DNA of 6,787 bases from Clostridiales bacterium UBA7573 (GTDB lineage Bacteria > Bacillota > Clostridia > Oscillospirales > CAG-272). Within the stretch, counting starts at the first letter, position 1; each line of letters begins with the position of its first letter. The stretch lies in contig DLLB01000024.1 in assembly GCA_002477905.1 (NCBI GenBank), forward strand, positions 9,013 to 15,799. The letters are read 5' to 3'. Shown in pieces: positions 1 through 5,516 of the stretch. Under the pieces are notes generated by a model that saw nothing but the letters and a program-made list of their open reading frames with translations, did not search any database and was not told the DNA's origin. The translations under genes and the position numbers were made by a program.

Positions 1-441
1 GAAGCCTTTCGGCGCGGCAATCAATCTCAACCGATCTCCCGGTACAATACGGGTATGCAAAACAGGCGGGGTATTATCCGTTGTATTCGCTCTGTCATAC
101 AGCGGATCCCGCACGACAGATGCGCGTAGCCGCCCTTCCACATAAGCACGACGTACCCCTGCGGCAATCGCTTCCTCAAAGTTTCCGTTGATATGTAACT
201 CGCTCCCGACCTCTGCGAACAGTACCGCCATACCCGTATCCTGACAAATCGGAAGCTTCATTTCTTTCGCTGCATTCAGATTTTCCGTCAGTTTTTCCAA
301 AATGGACTTTGCAAGCGGATTGGTTTCGGTGTGTTGCGCCTGTTCTATTAAGGCACAGGCATCCGGCGGCAAGGTTCGGTTCGCTTGTATAAACAAATCT
401 CTTACCGCTTCTGTAATCATTTGTGCTGAAAGCTCTCTCAT
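1..441 (-). CDS. fumA: Class I fumarate hydratase (fumarase), alpha subunit, 3'-truncated by window edge
   Basis: The first 147 codons are visible and the frame runs off the left edge. The family is the oxygen-sensitive [4Fe-4S] hydro-lyase group (two-subunit class I fumarase or L-tartrate dehydratase), which in fumarase interconverts fumarate and malate in the cytoplasm. The diagnostic stretch is LPICQDTG (residues 63-70); Cys66 is the expected cluster ligand. The later NTTDNTPPVLHT block (119-130) and the AAPKGF ending at 142-147, which normally continues into a GSEN motif, also fit. The alpha subunit is usually about 280 residues, so roughly half is missing; the beta-subunit gene would be expected just to the left, out of view. 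The ATG at 441 has an AGAAAGGA ribosome binding site 11 nt upstream and sits 30 nt after the S1 gene, so it is probably the last visible gene of that operon. Fumarase is more likely than tartrate dehydratase, but the N-terminal half cannot decide. Confidence 0.88.
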   Translation of the reverse strand, partial: MRELSAQMITEAVRDLFIQANRTLPPDACALIEQAQHTETNPLAKSILEKLTENLNAAKEMKLPICQDTGMAVLFAEVGSELHINGNFEEAIAAGVRRAYVEGRLRASVVRDPLYDRANTTDNTPPVLHTRIVPGDRLRLIAAPKGF

Positions 442-471
442 GGGATGTCCGATCCTTTCTGACTTCTTCCG

Positions 472-900
472 TTACTTCCTTCTGCGGGAAGCCCCTCTTT
501 GTTTATGATCCATACTCTTTTTCCAGTCGGAAATACGCTCCTCGCTCCGCGTTTTAAAACGGCGCATCATTTCCTCAAACGGATCTGTTTCTGCATGTGC
601 CAAAGCCGCAGGCTTTTCCGATGCCGCAGACTTTGTACGCGGCGGTTCTTTCGGAGGCAGCGCCGCTTTTCGGGAAAGTGCGATCTGTACTTTCCCATCC
701 GGTTGCGTTTCCATCCCGATCACCTTAACCGTTACCGGATCTCCGATATGTAAGTAAGTCGTAATATCTTCTACATAGGCATGATCCACCTGAGAAATAT
801 GAATCATACCCGTCTGTTGCGACGGCAGGCGCACCAGTGCGCCAAACTTCATCACTTTTACAACGGTTCCTTCTGTAATTGCCCCTACTTCCAACTGCAT
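472..900 (-). CDS. yabR: S1-domain RNA-binding protein, YabR family
   Basis: This 142-residue protein has an N-terminal S1 (OB-fold) RNA-binding domain at about residues 3-77. It shows the usual S1 landmarks: VGAITEGTVVKVMKFGALV (5-23), then GMIHISQV (31-38), then GDPVTVKV (53-60), closing with VQIALSRK. A Pro/Ala/Lys-rich linker (78-105) follows, then a segment DPFEEMMRRFKTRSEER (106-122) that resembles the conserved C-terminal tail of clostridial YabR-like proteins, and a very basic end (RRRK). The ATG at 900 has a strong AGGAGG site at 911-916, 10 nt upstream. The gene lies directly downstream of divIC, as yabR does in Bacillus. The exact role is unknown; binding to ribosomal or other RNA is inferred from the domain. 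Cytoplasmic, no membrane segment. Confidence 0.9.
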   Translation of the reverse strand: MQLEVGAITEGTVVKVMKFGALVRLPSQQTGMIHISQVDHAYVEDITTYLHIGDPVTVKVIGMETQPDGKVQIALSRKAALPPKEPPRTKSAASEKPAALAHAETDPFEEMMRRFKTRSEERISDWKKSMDHKQRGASRRRK

Positions 901-955
901 ACGGGGAATTCCTCCTATGTTCTACTGTTTCAAAATGTGGGGAGCAAGGTCCGGA

Positions 956-1255
956 TTACTGTGCATCCGGCAGTTCCTCCGGATACACATATCCGCGCTT
1001 ACGCGCCTGACTCTCAATGTAAGCACGGTCAACCGGAGCATCCAGTTCTGCCTGTTTCTGCGCATTTTCCGTGCGTAACTGTGCAATGCGGGCTTCGATT
1101 GCCTGCTTTTCTGTTTGCAAAATATGCAGATCGTACCGCACTTTCCATAGCAAAAGCACGACACAAATCAGTAGCAGGATCAAACAAGTCCGTAGAAATC
1201 GGTCTTTGGGTTTCTGCGTGCATTCTTCACGTTGGGTTTCTTTGTACGTGATCAT
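956..1255 (-). CDS. divIC: Septum formation initiator, DivIC/FtsB family
   Basis: The product is a 99-residue bitopic membrane protein of the divisome. In Bacillus, DivIC forms a complex with FtsL and DivIB that recruits and activates the septal cell-wall synthase. The layout is typical: a short charged cytoplasmic N-terminus (1-20), one hydrophobic helix (about 22-37, LRTCLILLLICVVLLLW), an extracytoplasmic coiled coil rich in Glu, Gln and Leu (about 42-71), then a conserved C-terminal AYIESQARKRGYVYPEE block (78-94). The ATG at 1255 has an AAGGGG site 9 nt upstream and lies 29 nt inside the 3' end of yabQ, which implies translational coupling. Sequence conservation in this family is low, so the call rests on topology, size, the C-terminal motif and the yabQ-divIC-yabR gene order. 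Confidence 0.9.
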   Translation of the reverse strand: MITYKETQREECTQKPKDRFLRTCLILLLICVVLLLWKVRYDLHILQTEKQAIEARIAQLRTENAQKQAELDAPVDRAYIESQARKRGYVYPEELPDAQ

Positions 1256-1982
1256 CCGCTTGTTCCCCTTTCACGTTCTTGATTTTTTCATCCCATTCGC
1301 GTTTTTTCTCTTTCTTTCGTATAGGATGGTGTTTCTTTTTCTTTTCTTCCGTATGATCAATATTTTGCGAGGTCTGTCGTTGTTCTTTTTGCTTCTGCTC
1401 CCAAAGTACGCGTCCTTGTTTTGGTAGGCAAAGCCGGTACATTTTTGTCAAGACATGCGCCGTATAATGCTTATAATAGCAAAATACGATCCTGTTTTGC
1501 AATTTTCCAAATAAAAAATGTCCCAAACGCACCAATGGAGAAAACAAGACTCTGCACACCCGACGCACCATTCTGCGGATAAATGCAAGAATGGCATCCG
1601 ATAAACGCATAACCAACTTTCCGACAGAATTCCGATAGGCAAAAAATCCAACTGCATAACCAAAGAGCGCATACCAACGAAAAATTCCATCATTTTCGGC
1701 AAATAGCAAAATGCAAAAAATGCCGCCTGCAATGAGTGCAAACAGGATGTCCTCTGCAAAAATGACGACAGAGGACACAGAAAACGGCAAAAAGTGAGCC
1801 TGTTTTGCAAGTGGAGGCGCACATAAAGATTTTGGCGTTTGTTTTGCTCCATAGCTATGCGTTTTTGCGAACGCAATCCGGCGCAAGCGAAACAGATCGT
1901 AAATGACGCCGAGAATAGCCCCCCATAAAATTACCGATGCGAAAACAGGCAAAAAATTCGGATTTTGAAATGCGTCAATCAT
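1227..1982 (-). CDS. yabQ: Spore cortex biosynthesis membrane protein YabQ
   Basis: This is a 251-residue integral membrane protein. In B. subtilis, YabQ is made in the mother cell under SigE and is needed to form the spore cortex. Family features: a first helix (about 10-28) ending in LGVIYDLFRLRRIAF (24-38), an acidic-led second helix (AEDILFALIAGGIFCILLF, 76-94), then NDGIFRWYALFGYAVGFFAY (97-116), and a further amphipathic or membrane region near 130-160. The C-terminal third (about 196-251) is extremely charged and lysine-rich (TEEKKKKHHPIRKKEKKREW, 211-230) and looks disordered; it makes the protein longer than the B. subtilis homologue (about 211 residues). The start ATG overlaps the yabP stop as ATGA, with only a weak ribosome binding site, so coupled translation is likely. 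The 3' end overlaps divIC by 29 nt. Confidence 0.9.
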   Translation of the reverse strand: MIDAFQNPNFLPVFASVILWGAILGVIYDLFRLRRIAFAKTHSYGAKQTPKSLCAPPLAKQAHFLPFSVSSVVIFAEDILFALIAGGIFCILLFAENDGIFRWYALFGYAVGFFAYRNSVGKLVMRLSDAILAFIRRMVRRVCRVLFSPLVRLGHFLFGKLQNRIVFCYYKHYTAHVLTKMYRLCLPKQGRVLWEQKQKEQRQTSQNIDHTEEKKKKHHPIRKKEKKREWDEKIKNVKGEQADDHVQRNPT

Positions 1983-2269
1983 GTCCGTCCGAAGATTTTT
2001 TTCTTCGCTTTCTGCGCGCTCTGCTCCGCATAAAACATTCCGCTCAAATTGCCTTCGATCACGACTTCTTTGCTATCCAAATCCAACTTTGTAACGCGGA
2101 AATCCGTTCCGTCCACAGACAGAATTCCGAGCACCGTATCCAGTACCACAGATTCTTCATCAAAACGAATGACATCGTTTACACCGGTGACCGTAAGGTG
2201 CTTCCGCGCATGCAACACCAATTCCTGTTTGGGTTGTACAGTTTGTTGTTCGTTTTGCATACCCTGCAT
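1979..2269 (-). CDS. yabP: Sporulation protein YabP
   Basis: The product is a 96-residue YabP/YqfC-family protein, a SigE-controlled sporulation protein in Bacillus whose molecular role is poorly known. Counting from the chosen start, family patterns are visible: QELVLHARKHLTVTGVNDVI (15-34), an FDEESVVLDTVLGILSVDG stretch (36-54), then LDLDSKEVVIEGNLSGMFYA (62-81) and a C-terminal FGRT. The all-beta, alternating hydrophobic pattern is typical and no membrane helix is present. An open frame extends 15 codons further upstream to an ATG at 2314, but that ATG has no ribosome binding site and lies inside the -10 box of the likely SigE promoter. The ATG at 2269 has GGAGG (2276-2280) 6 nt upstream and gives the usual protein length. 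It overlaps yabQ by 4 nt (ATGA). Confidence 0.92.
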   Translation of the reverse strand: MQGMQNEQQTVQPKQELVLHARKHLTVTGVNDVIRFDEESVVLDTVLGILSVDGTDFRVTKLDLDSKEVVIEGNLSGMFYAEQSAQKAKKKIFGRT

Positions 2270-2275
2270 CCTGCT

Positions 2276-2280
2276 CCTCC
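2276..2280 (-). promoter_or_regulatory. Ribosome binding site that sets the yabP start
   Basis: On the minus strand this reads GGAGG within GGGAGGAG, 6 nt before the ATG at 2269. The next in-frame ATG (2260) would be 15 nt away, and the upstream ATG (2314) has no such site, so 2269 is preferred. Confidence 0.75.
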
Positions 2281-2312
2281 CAACCGATACATTTGTGTAT
2301 CTCCTTGGTTTC

Positions 2313-2341
2313 ATTGTATGCAGTCATTTCTACGGATATGT
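2313..2341 (-). promoter_or_regulatory. Putative SigE (mother-cell) promoter of yabPQ
   Basis: On the minus strand the -10 element CATACAAT (2313-2320) matches the SigE consensus CATACAHT at every position. The -35 element ACATATC (2335-2341) matches 5 of 7 positions of KMATATT, and the spacing is exactly 14 nt, within the 14-15 nt used by SigE. The predicted start, about 7 nt downstream near 2306, gives a leader of roughly 37 nt before the yabP ATG. In Bacillus yabP and yabQ belong to the SigE regulon, so the position makes sense. The assignment is by consensus only; the transcription start is inferred. Confidence 0.72.
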
Positions 2342-2380
2342 CTGTTTTCGATGTAAATCCGAAAAGGGACAAAAAGAGCG

Positions 2381-2626
2381 TTATTCCTCCACAATTTCAT
2401 ACATGGCGGCTGCATCGGACTTCAAGGCATGCTCCTGTACAGACAACACGCGTGCGCGAACCGTTTTTTGCCCGAATGCGATGCTGATGACATCCCCGAC
2501 TTTCACATCATAGGACGCCTTCACCGTTTTTCCGTTGACACTGATATGTGCGCTGTCGCAGGCTTCATTTGCAACAGTGCGGCGTTTGATCAGGCGGGAT
2601 ACTTTTAAAAATTTATCAATGCGCAA
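2381..2626 (-). CDS. rqcP: S4-domain ribosome quality-control factor RqcP (YabO)
   Basis: This 81-residue protein is almost entirely one S4 RNA-binding domain. In Bacillus, RqcP works with RqcH on the obstructed 50S subunit, stabilising the peptidyl-tRNA while alanine tails are added to stalled nascent chains. The N-terminus MRIDKFLKVSRLIKRRT is nearly identical to the family signature, with Arg2, Asp4, Lys5, Arg11, Arg15 and Arg16 all present; then ISVNGKTVKASYDVKVGD (29-46) and IAFGQKTVRARVLSV (49-63), ending in the typical AAAMYEIVEE. The longest open frame begins at a TTG at 2641, but that codon lacks a ribosome binding site. The TTG at 2626 has GGAGG at 2635-2639, 8 nt away, and gives the canonical N-terminus. 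It sits between HU and yabP, at the Bacillus yabO position. No rqcH is in the window. Confidence 0.94.
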   Translation of the reverse strand: MRIDKFLKVSRLIKRRTVANEACDSAHISVNGKTVKASYDVKVGDVISIAFGQKTVRARVLSVQEHALKSDAAAMYEIVEE

Positions 2627-2634
2627 ATCAAGAT

Positions 2635-2639
2635 CCTCC
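2635..2639 (-). promoter_or_regulatory. Ribosome binding site that sets the rqcP TTG start
   Basis: The minus strand reads TTGGAGGATCTTGATTTG. The GGAGG is 8 nt before the second TTG (2626-2624). The first TTG (2641-2639) overlaps this GGAGG by one base and cannot use it, so it is not a plausible start. Confidence 0.8.
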
Positions 2640-2693
2640 AAAAGGTGAAATTTTCTGCGTATTCCTTCAAAAAAGGAACTTGGCTATAAATGA

Positions 2694-2729
2694 TTGAAAC
2701 CTTTCGCGAAATGCCGCAAAAGGTTTCAA
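2694..2729 (-). terminator. Strong hairpin after HU, possible weak terminator or processing site
   Basis: Inverted repeat with arms 2694-2708 and 2715-2729: a 15-bp stem with a single G-U wobble (minus-strand reading) and the hexaloop GCATTT. It begins 22 nt after the HU stop codon. The bases that follow on the minus strand are TCATTTATAG, not a run of T; the nearest T6 is at 2669-2674, about 20 nt away. A classic intrinsic terminator is therefore incomplete. It may reduce read-through, protect the 3' end of the HU mRNA, or act as an RNA cleavage boundary before rqcP. Confidence 0.5.
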
Positions 2730-2751
2730 ATTGCATTATACAATTAGAGAA

Positions 2752-3027
2752 TTAAGCGTTGATCGCGTCTTTGATCGCTTTGCCCGCAGAGAACGTGAGT
2801 TTCTTTGCAGCGGGAATGGTGATCTTCTCATTGGTCTTGGGATTTCTGCCTTCTTTTGCGGCACGGAGTTTTACATCGAATGTACCGAAGCCGGCAATCT
2901 GTACCTTATCACCTGCAACAAATGCTTCTTCCAAAGCAACAAACATCGCATCTACTGCCGCTTTTGCTTCTGTCTTTTTCATGCCGGTCTTGTCTGCGAC
3001 AACATCAATTAAATTTGCCTTATTCAT
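2752..3027 (-). CDS. hup: HU-family histone-like DNA-binding protein
   Basis: The product is a complete 91-residue HU, the usual length. HU forms dimers that bend and compact DNA with little sequence preference, working in the nucleoid and in replication, repair and recombination. The N-terminal helical dimerisation part (MNKANLIDVVADKTGMKKTE, 1-20) is followed by the hinge GFGTF (46-50), then the DNA-clasping beta arm with the invariant Arg61-Asn62-Pro63, Pro63 being the residue that intercalates between base pairs. The end, AAKKLTFSAGKAIKDAINA, is typical. The ATG at 3027 has AGGTGA at 3037-3042, 9 nt upstream, and an excellent SigA promoter. HU lies between the MazG and RqcP genes; in B. 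subtilis yabN and yabO are adjacent, while an HU gene here is, from memory, common in Clostridia. Confidence 0.97.
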   Translation of the reverse strand: MNKANLIDVVADKTGMKKTEAKAAVDAMFVALEEAFVAGDKVQIAGFGTFDVKLRAAKEGRNPKTNEKITIPAAKKLTFSAGKAIKDAINA

Positions 3028-3065
3028 TTTTATTATTCACCTTTCTTTTGTAGAATTGTACACAT

Positions 3066-3094
3066 AGTATAACATGAATTGTCCGATTTATCAA
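3066..3094 (-). promoter_or_regulatory. SigA promoter of the HU gene
   Basis: On the minus strand the -35 TTGATA (3089-3094) and -10 TATACT (3066-3071) are separated by 17 nt, each with one mismatch to TTGACA/TATAAT. The start is predicted near 3059, giving a leader of about 30 nt that contains the HU ribosome binding site. This is the best vegetative promoter in the window and, with read-through past the hairpin at 2694-2729, could feed rqcP and the genes beyond it. Confidence 0.85.
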
Positions 3095-3213
3095 GGGTTT
3101 TTTCAAAGAAAAATGAATTTTTTGCGGAATGTAGAAAAGATGTCGTTGTTTTTGTGTACACTATACAAATTTCACAATATTTTTATGAAAAATTGCGTAA
3201 ATCCTTTTATTTT

Positions 3214-3876
3214 TCAAAGGTATTGTGCGATTTGACGCTCATTTTCCCGGTATAATAATTCCTCCGGATCCAGGTGATAGGCGTCAGCGGCGGCACAAAT
3301 CGCAAATAAATCTTTTCCGATCTGCGCTTTGGCACTTGCCGCATCCGGATAGGGATTTTCCACGGCTTGCCCCAGCTTGGCTTCCTTATGTGCAATTTTC
3401 TTTGCACGCATCAGAGACGGCATGGTGCGTGCAATGGAATCCATAGATTCCCCGACCGTCTTTTGATTTTTTTCTTTTTGTTTCACACGATCCCAGCTTG
3501 CCAGTGCATCGGCACCGTCTTTGGCGGGAGCGGAAAGGAATACATGCGGATGCCGTTCTACTAATTTCTTACAGATGCCGTTCACCACATCCGCAAAGGT
3601 GAAATTCCCCTTCTCCGCCTCCATCTGCGCATGAAATACCACCTGTAAAAGTAAATCGCCGAGTTCCTCCTGCAAAAGCGGCAGACTGTGCAAATCGATC
3701 GCTTCCGCAACCTCATAGGTTTCTTCAATCAGATTCTGACGGATGCTTTCATGCGTCTGTTCTCTGTCCCACGGGCAACCGTCCGGCTGACGCAACAGTT
3801 CCATCAAAGTGAGCAAATCCTGTATGTCGTAACGTTCTTTGTGCAATAATGTGTTTTTTACTTCCGCAGTATTCAT
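3214..3876 (-). CDS. mazG: MazG-type nucleoside triphosphate pyrophosphohydrolase
   Basis: This 220-residue cytoplasmic enzyme belongs to the family that hydrolyses (d)NTPs to (d)NMPs plus pyrophosphate, often as house-cleaning. The N-terminal MazG domain is intact: CPWDREQTHESIRQNLIEET (34-53), the metal-binding EETYE (51-55), then Glu71-x-x-Asp74 in EELGDLLLQVVFHAQ, followed by HPHVF (109-113) and PSLMRAKKIAHKEAKLG (153-169). The second MazG domain seen in E. coli MazG (263 residues) is reduced to about 40 residues with KDLFAICAAADAYHLDPEELL (188-208); I see no second EExxE. The tetrapyrrole-methylase domain of Bacillus YabN is absent. The ATG at 3876 overlaps the flippase stop (ATGA) with GGAGG 4 nt upstream. 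Position equals yabN, just after the yabM homologue. Its stop is followed by the HU promoter region. Confidence 0.93.
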   Translation of the reverse strand: MNTAEVKNTLLHKERYDIQDLLTLMELLRQPDGCPWDREQTHESIRQNLIEETYEVAEAIDLHSLPLLQEELGDLLLQVVFHAQMEAEKGNFTFADVVNGICKKLVERHPHVFLSAPAKDGADALASWDRVKQKEKNQKTVGESMDSIARTMPSLMRAKKIAHKEAKLGQAVENPYPDAASAKAQIGKDLFAICAAADAYHLDPEELLYRENERQIAQYL

Positions 3877-5501
3877 AGTTCCTCCATTTGAATTTGTTTG
3901 TTTTTTTCTGAAAAAAATCCGAGTTTTTTACAACCATGCAATACCTGTTCGCCCTTAGGAAGCATCCGGATTTCCTCTGGTGTAACGCCGCCAATGGAAA
4001 GCAATACAAGGAAATAGATTCCCGCGGCAAGTGCCAAAGCAAGCAAGGTTGCCGGCGCGGACGGAAGCCATGCCGTTAACAGCAAATGCGCGCCACGCGC
4101 GGTAAAAGCGCAGACGCAGGCGGCAAACAAGGGTTTGAAAAAAAGGGTATACAGGGACGGCAAACTGCCGACTGTGCGGTACAAAAAGAAAAAGTTTAAG
4201 CAGATAATCACAAGATAGCAAGCGAACGTTCCAAGGGGTGAGCCATAAATACCAACAGACGGAATTCCGATCAGAACCGCGCTCAGAATCAGCTTGACAG
4301 CGGCACCGGTCAACATGGAATAGATCGGCAAACGCTCCTTGTGATAAGCCTGCAAACAGGTATTGGTAATGGCAAGCATTCCTACGAACAGCATGGATAA
4401 TGCAAGAATCGAAAGCAACGGTGCCGCGGCTTGTGCAGAAGGGGCGGAAAATAAGAGCAACAAAACCGGACGCGCCATGACAGAAAGTCCGATCGCGCAT
4501 GGCATCATCAGAATGGACGCCGTACGCAGCGCTGTATCCCGCAAAGTTTTTTGCCGTGCAAGATCCCCTTTTGCGACAGCCTCGCTCAACATCGGAAGCA
4601 TCGCATAAGCAATGGGGTAAACCAATACGGGTGCGAGATTGAACAGCGGAACAGCAAGCGTCGTATAGTTTCCGTAGATTGCCTGTGCCGCATCTTCCGT
4701 CAGTCCTGTTGCGCGCAAACGACGGATGACCAGCATCACATCGATCAGATTGGTCAGACTCATCACCGATGCGGAAATCGTAATCGGAATGGCTCTTGCG
4801 CATAAAGCATGTACAACAGAGCGACGGCTTTGCCGTTCGGTTTGCGCTGCCGGAAGCGGCGTTTGATCAAATAAGAGCTTTCTGATTAATAAAAATAAGG
4901 CAGATCCTGCGCTTCCGACCGTAATACCGGAGATTGCATACGCCGCGACCAAGGGGAGCGCATATGCCATGCGCAGTGCATATTGTGCAAATACAATGCC
5001 CAAGATCAGCTTTCCCAACGCTTCAATGACCTGAGAAGCCGCAGTCGGACGCATATTACCGCATCCCTGAAAGTATCCCCGGACACCGCCTGCAAGGCAG
5101 GCACAGAACACCGTAGGAGCAATGACACGGATCGCCGCTTCAGTTGCGGGAGAATCAATAAGATTTGCAAAAGCGGAGGCACCGAGTAATAGCACAGACG
5201 AGCAGAAAAGTCCGATTCCACACAGCAAAAGCATCGTCGTACGAAAAATTCGGCGCACATTACCTGCACCTTTTGCGCGATCCTCCGATACCAGAATCGA
5301 CACTGCCACCGGAAGTCCTGCCGTCGCAAGGGTATAAAACCAAACGTACAGAGAGTATGCGGCATTAAAATACCCCATGCCCTCATCTCCAAGAAGATTT
5401 TGCAGAGGAATCTTAAATAAAAGCCCAATGGCTTTCACCAGAATGTTGGACAGCGTCAGGATCAGAACACCGGAAAAAATCAGATGTTTTTGCTTTTTCA
5501 A
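3873..5501 (-). CDS. yabM: SpoVB/YabM-family polysaccharide or lipid-linked precursor flippase (MOP superfamily)
   Basis: This is a polytopic membrane protein of 542 residues, with an estimated 12-14 helices. The MOP family includes MurJ/YtgP, SpoVB and O-antigen flippases that move lipid-linked sugar precursors across the membrane. Signature stretches: FKIPLQNLLGDEGMGYFNAAY (29-49 approx.), FYTLATAGLPVAVSILVSE (55-73), then RGYFQGCGNMRPTAASQVIE (141-160), then NYTTLAVPLFNLAPVLVYPI (278-297). A hydrophilic loop (about 213-230) splits the two halves. The longest frame starts at a TTG at 5522, but AGGAGG (5511-5516) points to the TTG at 5501, 9 nt away, giving the start MKKQKHLIFSG. It follows the amidohydrolase by 13 nt and overlaps mazG by 4 nt. 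The yabM-yabN order suggests orthology with YabM; whether it serves vegetative wall or spore cortex synthesis cannot be decided here. Confidence 0.9.
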   Translation of the reverse strand: MKKQKHLIFSGVLILTLSNILVKAIGLLFKIPLQNLLGDEGMGYFNAAYSLYVWFYTLATAGLPVAVSILVSEDRAKGAGNVRRIFRTTMLLLCGIGLFCSSVLLLGASAFANLIDSPATEAAIRVIAPTVFCACLAGGVRGYFQGCGNMRPTAASQVIEALGKLILGIVFAQYALRMAYALPLVAAYAISGITVGSAGSALFLLIRKLLFDQTPLPAAQTERQSRRSVVHALCARAIPITISASVMSLTNLIDVMLVIRRLRATGLTEDAAQAIYGNYTTLAVPLFNLAPVLVYPIAYAMLPMLSEAVAKGDLARQKTLRDTALRTASILMMPCAIGLSVMARPVLLLLFSAPSAQAAAPLLSILALSMLFVGMLAITNTCLQAYHKERLPIYSMLTGAAVKLILSAVLIGIPSVGIYGSPLGTFACYLVIICLNFFFLYRTVGSLPSLYTLFFKPLFAACVCAFTARGAHLLLTAWLPSAPATLLALALAAGIYFLVLLSIGGVTPEEIRMLPKGEQVLHGCKKLGFFSEKNKQIQMEEL

Positions 5502-5510
5502 AGGACCTTG

Positions 5511-5516
5511 CCTCCT
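5511..5516 (-). promoter_or_regulatory. Ribosome binding site that sets the flippase TTG start
   Basis: A perfect AGGAGG on the minus strand overlaps the TAG stop (5515-5517) of the amidohydrolase and lies 9 nt before the TTG at 5501. Termination on one gene and initiation on the next are thus closely linked. Confidence 0.82.

Noticed and set aside
781..1251. Plus-strand open frame of 156 codons opposite the S1 and divIC genes
   Set aside because: It is antisense to two well-recognised genes and the intergenic ribosome binding site, shows no family signature, and is rich in Cys/His/Arg as expected for a shadow frame.
2270..2314. Longer yabP starting at ATG 2314 (111 residues)
   Set aside because: It has no ribosome binding site, its ATG lies in the -10 box of the likely SigE promoter, and the extra 15 residues are not part of the family pattern.
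2049..2513. Plus-strand open frame of 154 codons across yabP and rqcP
   Set aside because: It covers two genes and the SigE promoter on the other strand, with no recognisable domain and Ser/Thr/Cys bias typical of reverse-strand translation.
3155..3170. Second SigA promoter upstream of HU using TATAGT as -10
   Set aside because: No acceptable -35 lies 16-18 nt upstream; the best match (TTTTCA) is 20 nt away, far weaker than the promoter at 3066-3094.
3175..3195. AT-rich inverted repeat as terminator of the mazG operon
   Set aside because: The arms (CAATTTTT / AAAAATATTG) pair only with a bulge and a 3-nt loop and have no GC-rich stem; I cannot support a terminator, though one is expected somewhere between mazG and HU.
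3955..4803. Minus-strand frame of 282 codons inside the flippase gene
   Set aside because: It is an off-frame reading of the flippase gene, very rich in Arg, Cys and Ser with no membrane pattern; the flippase frame is clearly the coding one.
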